Of a stretch of DNA of 64,000 nt, positions 21,510 to 31,481 are shown one piece after another. The stretch's first letter is position 1. Every line of letters starts with the position of its first letter. The DNA is from Cryoendolithus antarcticus (Eukaryota > Ascomycota > Dothideomycetes > Cladosporiales > Cladosporiaceae): NCBI GenBank assembly GCA_002077065.1, contig NAJO01000032.1:434001-498000 (forward strand), written 5' to 3'. The notes under the pieces are model-generated. The model did no database searches and was not told the origin of the DNA. It was given only the letters and a program-made list of their open reading frames with translations. Both the position numbers and the translations under genes were made by a program.

Positions 21510-23201
21510 ATGAACTCCATACCCATGCCGATGGGCAACGGGCACATACCACCGCCATATAACGGAAACGGTCTAGACAGCATGAACATGGCTGCGCGGA
21601 GTCCACCGCGACACAACGGCGACTTCGACTTACCACATACCAATGGTGCACGGCGAGGTAGAGGCAGTGGGTTGAGCAAGCGGGCAGACACTTCGCATGT
21701 CCCATGCAAATTCTACCTTCAGGGTCAGTGCCAGGCCGGTAGAATGTGTCCCTTCTCGCATGACCTGGAGTCGATCACAAGACCTATGCCATGCAAGTAC
21801 TTCGCCAAGGGACACTGCAAGTTCGGGACGAAGTGCTCCCTACTACATATCACGCCGGACGGCATAGTCATGAATCGACGATATGCGCCTCCTCCTCAAC
21901 AGTATGCGCCGGGCGGACAAGGACAAGGAGGAATGTATGCGCAAGCGCTGCCGGGTCTGCTTTCCATGCAAGCACTTGGACAGCGACCAAATGGGAATGT
22001 GGAACTGGCACAAGAGGACGGCGCAAACTGGCATTATGGCGGTCAGAATGGATTCGATGTACCTCAGCTGGACTACAGCTCCTCGTCACCTCAATACGGG
22101 TCGCCGACACAGGCCGATCACTTTGGCTCGCCACCACAGCACAAGGGTTTGAGCGTCTTGGACGCACCTCTACCAAGTTCGTTCGACAGCAATGGCATTT
22201 CCATGGCAGCGAGAAACGGTCCCTTTGCGGCATCGGTACCGTCTCGCTTCGGCATCGAGTCACCACCATCCTCATTACCACACCACAAGTCCCACCTGCG
22301 CAGCGTGGCACTTCGAGACCTTCACACATCGGCCTTCGGCAACGACCGCAGCACTCTTGACAGCGTACTAGCAGGCTCCTCACCACCAAGCGGCAACGAC
22401 GAGCCTCTCTCGTTTCCAAAACGAATCCTCCACTCCGAGCGCTTGCAAGCAAATCGCCACCTCATCTCCTCGAGTGTCGGCACGCACCTTCCCACAACCT
22501 CATTCGAGTACTCAGATGACTCAGATGAGGAGACGCATGAGCTCACAGACCGCGAAGAAGACCTCCTACCAGCCAGTCTGCGTGACCTCATACCCGAGAA
22601 CCGTCCTCGGCGGACGTCGCGAGGTAACGGTCTTCAATCCACTGAAAGCACAACTCCAGCGATCTTCCTCGCCGCCCAGCGCCGCACACTGTCAAGCAAC
22701 ACCACCCCACAGGAAAGCAAAGTCGGCAGCCCCGCCTTTCCGACGTCCTCGAGTCCGTCGCGTTACTCTGGCATCTTCGGCGCCCAACAACGAACCACAT
22801 CCTCCGACTTCATCGGCTCGCCACTGCGGAACACCGGATTCCCGAACCCGATCACCACGCATCTCAACGGTGATCTCAGTCCTACAGTCTCTTCGCCTAC
22901 GAACTCTTCCACAATGTCAGGTTTGACTGCCGATATGCAGCGCGCCAAGCTCGGCGTGCCGATACGCGGACTCAGTACTGGTACCACAAGTAATGGTATA
23001 TCCGGAAGGAAAAGTCTCGATCGCAACCTCAGCAGTACGAGTGTTGGCCGGGGAAGAATTGACGAGGAGGCTGAGGAGGAGCAGCTCTTCGACATGGATG
23101 AGGTTGTCGGCGCGCCTGCCATTCGAGAACGCGCGAGAGTCCCTGCCACGTCCAACGGCGACGGTGGCTTTGGTCCAATTGGAGGGACTAGGGGGAGATA
23201 G
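21510..23201 (+). CDS. Tandem CCCH zinc-finger protein (Lee1-like)
   Basis: A single frame of 563 residues from ATG 21510. Two adjacent CCCH fingers with spacing C-x7-C-x5-C-x3-H sit near the N-terminus: Cys66-Cys74-Cys80-His84 (CKFYLQGQCQAGRMCPFSH) and Cys95-Cys103-Cys109-His113 (CKYFAKGHCKFGTKCSLLH). Known of the family: such fingers usually bind RNA. The rest is low-complexity with Gly/Gln/Pro-rich and Ser/Pro-rich stretches; an acidic DDSDEETHELTDREEDLLPA patch followed by SLRDLIPENRPRR looks like a conserved docking motif. The arrangement resembles yeast Lee1 and related Pezizomycotina proteins, whose role is poorly defined. RNA regulation is inferred from the fingers only. Confidence 0.88.
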   Translation: MNSIPMPMGNGHIPPPYNGNGLDSMNMAARSPPRHNGDFDLPHTNGARRGRGSGLSKRADTSHVPCKFYLQGQCQAGRMCPFSHDLESITRPMPCKYFAKGHCKFGTKCSLLHITPDGIVMNRRYAPPPQQYAPGGQGQGGMYAQALPGLLSMQALGQRPNGNVELAQEDGANWHYGGQNGFDVPQLDYSSSSPQYGSPTQADHFGSPPQHKGLSVLDAPLPSSFDSNGISMAARNGPFAASVPSRFGIESPPSSLPHHKSHLRSVALRDLHTSAFGNDRSTLDSVLAGSSPPSGNDEPLSFPKRILHSERLQANRHLISSSVGTHLPTTSFEYSDDSDEETHELTDREEDLLPASLRDLIPENRPRRTSRGNGLQSTESTTPAIFLAAQRRTLSSNTTPQESKVGSPAFPTSSSPSRYSGIFGAQQRTTSSDFIGSPLRNTGFPNPITTHLNGDLSPTVSSPTNSSTMSGLTADMQRAKLGVPIRGLSTGTTSNGISGRKSLDRNLSSTSVGRGRIDEEAEEEQLFDMDEVVGAPAIRERARVPATSNGDGGFGPIGGTRGR

Positions 23202-23459
23202 AGGAGAAGAAGTTTGGTTGACGGCGAGACAATGCATTGGTTTTGGAAAGCGGAGGAACAGCGGATTATTGGGAAAGCGTGCCAGATGCATAGCCACGAA
23301 GCACGAGCAACATGCATCATGAGGGTATATCTATATCTATACAGATCAGCGGCACTTTTGTACAGATGGCAGCATAGTCGCCGCAACATCACCGCTACAT
23401 CCACTTTCCCTTTCCGCCATAACTCCCATCGAGCAATCCCTTGCCATCGCAAAGTCAGT

Positions 23460-24230
23460 TCAATACTGCGTCCCTATCCTCCGCGCGACCTCCTCCCCAA
23501 GCAACTGCGGATGCCGGTAAACACTCGGCATCAACCCGATCCCAATCGCTCGCCTCACAGCCTTAGCCATGCGTCGCTGATTCCGCGGCCGCAGTCCAGT
23601 GTCGCGGGAATGTTTTATCCGTCCAAAGTCCGTGGTGTACTCAGCCGTCAGGGAAAAGTTCTGCCCTTCACGTTAGCCCACTGTACTTCCTGCCCTCAGA
23701 TGCAGGGAACGACTGACCTTATACTCTCCCCTCGGATCTATAGCAAGGGAGTCCAACACATCATGCCGTGGCCGTCCCTTGTGTTTGACCCGTTTCCACT
23801 TCGCGGCTTCCACTCCACTGAGATCATGCGGCGCGTAGACATCCCCGACCCTCCATCGTCGGAATTGCTGTAATTCGTAATCCTTCCTTGCCAGATTCCT
23901 AGCTAGCTGTGCGAGCACCGGCGCGGATTTCTGTCTTGCCTGGGTCGTTGATGCGATTTGGTGGAGGAGTGAGGTCGCGAGGGCTGTGCTGGGCGTTGCT
24001 GGGGTTTGGGGGGAAGTATCGGCGGAGGAGGGCGCGGCAGAAGAGACGGGGAGGGGCGTTCGGGAGGGTGGAGGTTGCGAGGGTGTTTGGAGGGAGGCTG
24101 CGAGGGTGGAAGCGGAGGAGGGGGTCCGGGTGGAGGGCGGAGGGCGGGTGGAGGTGGCAACGCCGCGGCAGTGGCTGCACAGCTTCGCGGGCGATAGGGC
24201 TAGGCGCTTGAAAGCGCGCTCGAGAGACAT
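23460..24230 (-). CDS. RSM18: Mitochondrial small-subunit ribosomal protein bS18m
   Basis: Component of the small subunit of the mitochondrial ribosome. Exons 24230-23718 and 23660-23460 with a 57-bp phase-0 intron (donor GTCAGT, acceptor GGCAG) give 237 residues. The first ~100 residues are a basic then Pro/Ser/Thr-rich extension that serves as or follows the mitochondrial targeting signal. The S18 core begins with the DVYAPHDLSG block and continues with GRPRHDVLDSLAIDPRGEYK, then over the splice junction NFSLTAEYTTDFGRI and RDTGLRPRNQRRMAKAVRRA, which is the highly basic rRNA-binding helix typical of S18. It shares its promoter region with the divergent PPR gene, another mitochondrial protein. 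Confidence 0.93.
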
Positions 24231-24473
24231 TATTGGTGTATATGAAGAGTTGTGTCAACAATTGTAGGTGAGGTCGCAATGGCTGTCTCGACTCCTCCGA
24301 GATCTCCGCGTTTTAAGCGGGACATTGATTGACATCGTCACCATTGGAGCTCTACCTACCCATTGCGGACGCAGCCTTTACACGACTAATACACGGGCCA
24401 CGAGAGTGTCTGGATCTGTTGATGATGTACACACGCATATGATTGAACGATATACAGGAACGAAGCAGGCATA
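24231..24473. promoter_or_regulatory. Shared 243-bp divergent promoter of two mitochondrial genes
   Basis: The ATGs of bS18m (minus) and the PPR protein (plus) lie 243 bp apart, so both promoters must overlap here. No TATA box is obvious. Co-expression is plausible but is an inference from spacing. Confidence 0.6.
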
Positions 24474-27035
24474 ATGCCCTCCCACCTCACCCGCCAGGTG
24501 TTTCGCGCCATCGTCGCCAATGAGCCCATTGTCTCAAGAGGATGCCTACGAAGGTTACACACGGCCAACACGAGGACTACTCTCAATGGCTCGCGACATG
24601 TCACGAGGCAGAGGAGCTCTCCTCGGGTCTATGGAGAAGAGCAAAGAAGAACCCTCTTCGGCCTGAGCCTGTTTCGCTCGAAACCACCCCGAGACTCCAA
24701 GGATGTCAACTACGAGCCCGGCATCGAGAAGATGATGGAGTACGCCAAGATGGAACGTATGCGAGCTCGTCTACCACCTGTCGAAGATATCATCCAGGCC
24801 TGGCAACAATTCATTGGCGTCAAAAAGGGTAAACGGGACAGGATACAGGACACGCAAGCCGTCCTGCTTCTGCAGACTCTTCGGTACTTGAGACGAGAGG
24901 CAGAGTCACAGGGTGAAGCTGTAGCGCTGGACAAGGAGGTGCTGCTTCGAGCTGCTAAGAGGACGAGTCTCGAGCCCGTTGCGCAGAACGCTGTGTATAT
25001 GGAGCTGGCTCGCGAGCTTCATGAGTGCTTGTCGGCATTGCCTTTGAGCGCTGAGAATAAGGTCTTGTCTTTTGAGTGGTATCTTGGTGCACTTTGCAGC
25101 AATGGGCAGACTCAGCAGGCGCAAGATCTGCTGCTTGATCAGGGTACAGCAGGGTTGAGACCGGATATTGACGTGGCCCAAGATGGGCTCGCGACACACG
25201 GTAGCTCAGCCATGCGTAGCATTACTCAGCAGCGCTTAGCTGTTCAGTGGGCCAGGATACTGAAAGGCTTCGCTCGCGAGCGGAATGAAGAGGGCCTATT
25301 TGCCACGCTCGCCGAGATGCGCGAGCTCGGGCTTGAAACCACGTCGAACAGAGTGGCTCAGGTCATGATCCGGCACCACATGCTCACTGATGATGTTGAT
25401 GCTGTCAAGCATTGGTGGAGTGTCCTGCTACCCCACGTCTTGGAAACTTCACAAGAGCGTGTAGACGATGAAGATCCAGAGAAAGTGCTGCGGCGCCTCT
25501 TGAGGTGGTGCCTGAAGACTGACAATATACAATTGGGACACAGCATCGTCAGAGATGTTGTGGACCGCCACCCGAGCAAGTATATCTGGGACTCTGTCTT
25601 CCTCTGGGCCGCGGGCACAAAGAAAAGCGTTGACGAGATCGGTCGCATGATGGACGTCATGGAGAGTGTGAATGAAAAGATCTCGAATCACCTCACAGGC
25701 GAACATCGATTCGCGGACATCACCACCATCAATCTTCTGGTTGAGTATGCTATCTCACAGAATGATCCCTACATGGCTGAGCGCTTTATCACTCTGGGTC
25801 AGCAACGTAACATTGAGCCCAATGCTAAGACCTTCACTCTGCAAATGGACTACCGTCTGAGTGTAGGCGACGTTGATGGCGCGCTGATAGCCTATAAGCA
25901 CCTACAGTCATCCGACACCCAATCCTACACCGGCGATGTCGCTGCTGTCAATCGCTTGATCGTCGCACTATGCGGCTCAAAGCGCCACGACTTTGACACG
26001 ATCATGAACGTTGCGGCAGATCTATCAGACCGCTCTGCGCGCTTCGAGCCCATCACAGTCTCCACACTGAGCATGCTGCATCTCTCCCGCGATGAGATCC
26101 ACGATGTCGCAGACCTGCTAAACACACATGCCTACAGCTACTCGTCTGCCGAACGTATCTTGATCCGCAAAAACCTCATCGCCTTCAGCCTGGATCTCAA
26201 AACGCAAACGTCTCGTGCTTGGGACACATACACTCTCCTCCGCAGCATCTTCGACGAGATGCCTCGCTCCGAGCGCACAGACCTCATGCTCTCCTTCTTC
26301 GCGCGCCACAGACCTGACATGGCCGTCCACGTCTTCCAGCACATGCGCGCGCACTCCCGCGAGGACACCATCCCGAATGCCTCCACCTACATCTCAGCTT
26401 TCAGCGGCTGTGCGAAGCTGAAAGACCTAGAGAGTCTGGAAGTCGTGCATAACCAGCTCAAGTTGGATTACAATCTAGACGTCACGACGACTATGCGTAA
26501 TAGCTTGATGCTATCTTACACCGCCTGTGAGATGCCGAGACGGGCGCTAGACTTCTGGGATGAGATTGTAGCGAGCAGGGAGGGACCAAGTGTGAGTTCT
26601 GTGCATGCCGCGCTTAGGGCGTGCGAGAAGAGTCCTTTCGGCGACTTGAAGGCACGGGATATCTGGGCTCGATTGCGAAGGAATCGCATCGAGCTCTCCA
26701 CAGACCTTTGCGCTTCGTATATAGCCGCCTTGGCTGGGAACGGCGACAACGAGCTCGCTATCTCTGCACTCGAGGAAGCCGTCGAGAAAGGCGAGGTCAG
26801 CCTCGGTAGCGCGAAGATCGCGAGAGACGGCGGTGTCGGCGAGCCTGTGGACGGTGGTGCGCTGGTGCTAGGAAGTCTGTATAGTGCTGCGCCGGGGCAG
26901 GTGAAGCAGCAGGAGATTGAGGCTTGGGCTAAGGAGCATCAGCCGGAGGTTTGGGAACGGATTGAGGAGGTAGGCTGGGAGGAGGATGAAAATGGGATGA
27001 GAGCTGTCAGGGTCGAGAGGGGCGTGAAGCCTTGA
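24474..27035 (+). CDS. Mitochondrial pentatricopeptide-repeat (PPR) protein
   Basis: A single frame of 853 residues. The N-terminus is basic and free of acidic residues (MPSHLTRQVFRAIVAN, CLRRLHTANTRTTLNGSRH), as in a mitochondrial presequence. The body is an array of helical hairpins of about 35 residues with PPR character, for example PNAKTFTLQMDYRLSVGDVD, PNASTYISAFSGCAKLKDLE and VSSVHAALRACEKS; these usually bind organellar RNA. The LFGLSLFRSKPPRDSK and YEPGIEKMMEYAK region near residues 60-90 resembles fungal Cya5/CIA84-like proteins that act in maturation or translation of mitochondrial mRNAs or complex I assembly. The exact target cannot be told. The neighbour on the other side of the short promoter is bS18m, in line with a role in mitochondrial gene expression. 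Confidence 0.86.
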   Translation: MPSHLTRQVFRAIVANEPIVSRGCLRRLHTANTRTTLNGSRHVTRQRSSPRVYGEEQRRTLFGLSLFRSKPPRDSKDVNYEPGIEKMMEYAKMERMRARLPPVEDIIQAWQQFIGVKKGKRDRIQDTQAVLLLQTLRYLRREAESQGEAVALDKEVLLRAAKRTSLEPVAQNAVYMELARELHECLSALPLSAENKVLSFEWYLGALCSNGQTQQAQDLLLDQGTAGLRPDIDVAQDGLATHGSSAMRSITQQRLAVQWARILKGFARERNEEGLFATLAEMRELGLETTSNRVAQVMIRHHMLTDDVDAVKHWWSVLLPHVLETSQERVDDEDPEKVLRRLLRWCLKTDNIQLGHSIVRDVVDRHPSKYIWDSVFLWAAGTKKSVDEIGRMMDVMESVNEKISNHLTGEHRFADITTINLLVEYAISQNDPYMAERFITLGQQRNIEPNAKTFTLQMDYRLSVGDVDGALIAYKHLQSSDTQSYTGDVAAVNRLIVALCGSKRHDFDTIMNVAADLSDRSARFEPITVSTLSMLHLSRDEIHDVADLLNTHAYSYSSAERILIRKNLIAFSLDLKTQTSRAWDTYTLLRSIFDEMPRSERTDLMLSFFARHRPDMAVHVFQHMRAHSREDTIPNASTYISAFSGCAKLKDLESLEVVHNQLKLDYNLDVTTTMRNSLMLSYTACEMPRRALDFWDEIVASREGPSVSSVHAALRACEKSPFGDLKARDIWARLRRNRIELSTDLCASYIAALAGNGDNELAISALEEAVEKGEVSLGSAKIARDGGVGEPVDGGALVLGSLYSAAPGQVKQQEIEAWAKEHQPEVWERIEEVGWEEDENGMRAVRVERGVKP

Positions 27036-27548
27036 CATCCTGTGTCTTGCGTGTCAGAGCTGCTGCTTTCGACCTATTCACTACAAGCAATGGTCCGTGG
27101 ATGCAAATCCAGCAAGCGGCCGGAAGGCCAACAACCCAGCGTTGTATGATCACGTGCCGGTTCCAAATGCGGTTACTGCTGTGAAAGTTAAATAAGACGG
27201 CACAAGTCGCTTCCCGGGACCATAACCCAGAACACTCTCCACAGCCACACTTTTCGGGTTTTCCGGGCCACGCTATACTAGATCGGCCTCCCGGCCCATC
27301 CGGACCGCGCCGCAGCCGTCTTTTGTGCCAATAGGAACTCGCACAGGAGGCAGGTCCTCTCGGTCTACGCAATGAAATTGCGCATCAAGTACAGAGATTC
27401 GATAGACATTACCTAGTTGCCTTGTTCACGTCGGTCGAGCATATGAACCCTTCGATCCCAAGTGCTATAGACATGGCATTCTCTGAACACTACCTCCTTC
27501 GCGGCACTCCTACAACACTTGTACTCAAACACTCCAAAGTACCAACGC
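27036..27548. other. Intergenic region before the microprotein array
   Basis: Holds the PPR gene's 3' flank and the first microprotein promoter. No other gene was seen. Confidence 0.6.
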
Positions 27549-27858
27549 ATGATGGATAGAGATGGTCTGGTCCAGCTAGTGTTCGAATTGATTGCAAGTC
27601 TGCTTGGCATTGGAGCTATATGGATCACTTGGAAAGCTGCTCGAGGTATGCTACTTCGCATTAATCGTTCCTCGGCACAAGGACTGACTACTAACGATCG
27701 TCCAATCAGGACACTTTGCCCGAGTCCATCAATCAACACCGCTTCTGCCGCTTCACACCCTGATGGACCGCACCTTGCCAGGCCACCGATTGCGAATGCT
27801 CCTGGAGATTGATAGTCGGAATCGCATACCGCCGTACCTCGATCGATCGATCTCCTAG
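27549..27858 (+). CDS. Single-pass membrane microprotein, family copy A
   Basis: Exons 27549-27645 and 27710-27858 around a 64-bp intron (donor GTATGC, branch-like CTGAC and CTAAC, acceptor ATCAG) that splits a Gly codon after its first base. The product is 81 residues from the first of two adjacent ATGs, or 80 from the second, which matches the start of copies B and C. A short acidic N-terminus is followed by one hydrophobic helix (LVQLVFELIASLLGIGAIW) ending in TWKAAR, then a second-exon tail with TPLLPLHTLMDR and GHRLRMLLEID. The C-terminus is longer and more divergent than in B and C (RNRIPPYLDRSIS). It is one of three homologous tandem genes; I do not recognise the family. By the positive-inside rule the tail would face the cytosol or matrix. 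Confidence 0.8.
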
Positions 27859-28602
27859 TCTCGATCGACAGTACAACTCGAACATCCTTAAGCAGAACAG
27901 ACGGCGGCAGACTCCGAGCACCACCAGCAGCAGACGCCCTCGAGTCGACCAGAGGATCCATACTATCGTGCATATTGGGACGTCTTGGGTCGTGTTCAAC
28001 GATCATGGAGTGCGCCTCTTTGACTGGAACCTGTGAACGCTATGCCGCGTCCGTTGCACAGCGCGCTGCCACCTCGACGACCTTCAGCTCGGCTCAAGCA
28101 ACGGACAGCCATTCAGGAGAAGCGCAGTCTATATCATGTAGACTTTTACAACGTCGTGCAGGCATCGAGCGGACTCGATCGGATTCGATGTGGTCCTAGA
28201 GTCCGAGAACAGTTCCTGACATAACACTGCATAGCGTACATCAACAATAAAGAATCAAATCCCTACCAGCGTATATCATCTCCCGTATGGGTTTGTTGAA
28301 GACGTTCCGCATCTCGAGATGCTCTGAAACAGACGCTCAAGAGCCTGAGGCACTATAGAATCGTAAGGCTGGGAGTGGAGCGCATCCTAAGCTCCTTCCT
28401 ATTCGAGCGTTGGCAGTTCGGCCTGACACACGAGTGCACGGTCACCAAGGACCAACCTGATGTGCAGTCGCAGCAGAGTGATGGTGGTGACTATAGATGA
28501 GGGAATCGTGGCTCCGTGTCTTGATCCTCCTTTCCTCACCTCTCCTCCCGAAATATACGACGATTCCGCAACATCGTGCGAATGCTTGTGAACGAACGTA
28601 CC
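27859..28602. other. Spacer between microprotein copies A and B
   Basis: About 740 bp without a supported gene. It does not visibly align with the spacers of the other copies, so similarity among the copies is limited to coding sequence. Confidence 0.55.
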
Positions 28603-28888
28603 ATGGACGCAAATACCCTGGTCCAGCTACTGTTCGGGTTGATCGCTAGCGTGCTTGGCATTGCGGCTATCTGGACGGCTTGGAAAGCCGCAAAAGGTCC
28701 GTCTGAGCACACACTACCTTGATCATGAGCCGGGAACATCACTGACACAGGACTATGTAGGCCATTTCACTCAGTCTCAGGGCGCAACACCACTTCTACC
28801 GCTGTACGAGCTACTGGATCGATCCTCGCCAGGCCATCGCCTACGCATGCTCCTTGAGATTGATAATGGAGGAGGGCGTACACTCTGA
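28603..28888 (+). CDS. Single-pass membrane microprotein, family copy B
   Basis: Exons 28603-28696 and 28761-28888, intron of 64 bp, phase 1 within the same Gly codon as in copies A and C. The donor is GTCCGT, weaker than GTATGC in the other two; the acceptor is TGTAG with a CACTGACAC branch-like site. The product has 73 residues: MDANTLVQLLFGLIAS helix region, a WTAWKAAKG border, then TPLLPLYELLDRSS and PGHRLRMLLEIDNGGG. Against copy C the first exon has 27 of 31 residues identical, with 13 codons differing only silently, which shows protein-level selection. No signal peptidase site is evident after the helix. Function unknown. Confidence 0.83.
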
Positions 28889-30714
28889 TCGGAGTAGACG
28901 CTTGGCCAGCAGCACGTCCAGCGTCTGTCACAGCTGTACTCTGATCATGATCATGGACGCATTGAGCAACAGCGATTGGTCGGCATGAGAGCCATGCGTG
29001 GGTGTTTGTGCAAGGTGTTAAAAAGGAGCGACGGGCAAGGCGCGGACGGAGCATGATCTTCGATGGGTGCAGATGTGGACCGAAGGTCAGAAATGAGTAC
29101 TTGTATCTATCATGTCAGAACCACGTAGCGCTATGATCTCTGATGCATCGCCGCAAGGGCTGTGGTCCGTAAGGCTTACATCTTGCTTGCGGCGCACGCG
29201 ACGTATGGAGAAGATGGACGCTCTTGAGTTCTGATCGGTCGCAACGTCGATCCTTTTAAGCCGCATTATAATCAGAGGGTGTTCGAGGTTTGACTCGATG
29301 CATTCGTCTATTCTGTCGTCGACCTAATACGACTGCAGTGATGGCTCGTCATTGCGGTCGGTACCAGGAACGCACCTATAGCTAGATCGATGTTGAGTAG
29401 GGTACGACGCAGTGACAGCACAAGGCCGCGCTGGTGAATCGTGAATAGGCGGACTCCATGGCGAAGCACGATCAATAACGACACAACGTGCGCAGGACTT
29501 ACTCGGAACCCGAGGCTGTCTTCAACCTGTAGGTAACGCTGCATCAAAGTGCTCTCTCGTATGCGCCATCGGCCTATTGTCAGGCGCTTGCGCCAGCCGT
29601 ATTGGCAAGAAAATATCGAGGACATATCGCAAGCTTTGCCACTCCTGCCCGCGAACGCCTAATGGTATCGTAGCTTGAAGCAATCATGGCACACGATCAA
29701 GCACCTATGTTTATCAGCCCGCGCTTGGACTTCAAAATAGCTATCATATCGGATAGGCGTGTCGGCCGGCTTCAAATCAGGCTGGCTGCTGGTCGCATAA
29801 CGGCATGTCCCCGTGTTCTGCTTCCTCCGGCAAGGTGCGCAGGAGTTTCTTGCTTGCGCTGCGGAGCATTAGTCGGAGGTCTGGGAGAGGGTGCATAGGT
29901 CGGGAGGGAGGGGGTTGAGTATTGGATAGGGCCAATTATGGCGAAGAAGGGGGCGGAGTCGTGATGGGACAGTACATACACTCGAGCAAAGTGTCGAATA
30001 CACCCAGGTGATCATCGTAGTGCCACTGGTCTTCAACACGAGTGCGTCAACATTGGTCGTCCATGCAGTGACTGGATGTGCCTGGGGCGCATGTGTTAGA
30101 CCTGCGTTCGGTGGTGCAAGTCGGGCTCGAGAGCCGATTATTTGGCATTAGTGGCCGTTACTGCGTTCGTCGACTTACCCAGCATTCTAGTGGCATCTCT
30201 CTCCTTCGGTCCATGCAGTGCCCGCGAGTTCCAAGCATGCCATGTCACATGATGACAAGCTAACATCTGCTCGCTCATTGATAGAAACAAATAATGCCCA
30301 GACCGCCGGGTTGAGGGCCGCCACAAGGTCAAGCCACAGCTAGACTTGCCAGATACCTTAATCAGCGTGAGGGAGAAAGGTGGCGGTGCATTTCCATGGC
30401 TTCGAACTTCGAGAATGGACGACGATCACACCAGCGGTAGATGTACTTCGAGGCCAGGCTGCTGAGTTGGTCGCGCCATTCTCGACGTAGGGACTCACCT
30501 CTGTCGCGGACGCCCCTCGGCGTACTTGCCGGAAGTCATCAAGTTGAGGAGCAAGATAGATGGCTACCCAAACACGTTGGTAGGCCCGCTAACATGTCAG
30601 CTACGCCGCAGCTTCCAGTACAGTTTGTTCCTCTCTCTCTCAACCTCGAAGAACAAGTCTAAATCTGCGACTCTCTTCTATATACCCTCATCGACTCAAG
30701 TCCAGTCTAGCAAC
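28889..30714. other. Spacer between microprotein copies B and C
   Basis: About 1.8 kb, roughly double the A-B spacing. It contains unrelated short open frames, including a minus-strand ATG frame at 29308-29625 without motifs. No clear fourth copy could be read. Confidence 0.5.
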
Positions 30715-31001
30715 ATGGACGCCAACACCCTCGTACAACTGCTATTCGGCCTGATCGCAAGTCTACTAGGCATTGGAGCTATATGGATGGCTTGGAAAGC
30801 CGCACAGGGTATGCTTCTCTCTCAACACAGCGACGAAGTGGATTTACGACTGGACTGACATATTCTTGACTAGGTCGCTTCGCCCAGACCCGTCAGACAA
30901 CACCACTCCTCCCACTGTACGAGCTGCTCGATCGATCCTCCTCGAGTCGCCGTCTGCGAATGATGCTCGAAATTGAAGACGGAGGGCATATACTTCGATA
31001 G
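30715..31001 (+). CDS. Single-pass membrane microprotein, family copy C
   Basis: Exons 30715-30808 and 30874-31001 with a 65-bp intron (donor GTATGC, branch-like GGACTGAC, acceptor GACTAG) in the same phase and codon as the other copies; 73 residues. The hydrophobic segment is about residues 6-26, closed by WMAWKAAQGRF. The second exon encodes QTTPLLPLYELLDRSS, then RRLRMMLEIEDGG, an amphipathic, Leu-rich tail. The 5' leader before the ATG is pyrimidine-rich with TATATA at about 30680-30685, which could serve as a core promoter element. The next gene, GatB, is on the other strand and converges from the right. Confidence 0.84.
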
Positions 31002-31481
31002 GCGTAGGGCACTTCGTCGGCGAAAGATTTGGAGTCGACCACGGGTTACATTTCCGGCTCATGCCAGACGGATCGAACACCGGTGATCGAATGTAACGGC
31101 GGAGATGCCCGGATCCTGGTTGATTGTGCGCAAGGGAGGGCTCTTTGACGAAGAGTGAACGTTGTCGGTTGGGTAGAAGAGCAAGACGTCGGCGTCTGGT
31201 GTATGTAACTCGTATGTCACGATTATGTAAGGCGCAGCACTGTCAATCCAGCTAGACTAGTAAATATTGAGCCATGAGTAAGCTCCAGTCGCGTTGCCGA
31301 GTATGCTGGACGTTGACACTTGTGCTTCCGATAAGTTCGAGGCGCATCTGGACGGTCAAGTGATCTGCAATCGTCCCATTTGGTGACAGGTCGTTGACCA
31401 GTCCACACAATCAAGTGTGGGATCGATGTTGTCCATCATACCGCCAGTGTTCCCAGTCCGGGACCCGGTAGCAGTGGCTAT
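31002..31481. other. Convergent 3' region
   Basis: Between microprotein copy C and the stop of GatB. No gene was seen. Confidence 0.6.

Noticed and set aside
29308..29625. Minus-strand ATG frame of 105 codons between microprotein copies
   Set aside because: It was checked as a possible inverted or decayed copy but shares no segment with the family.
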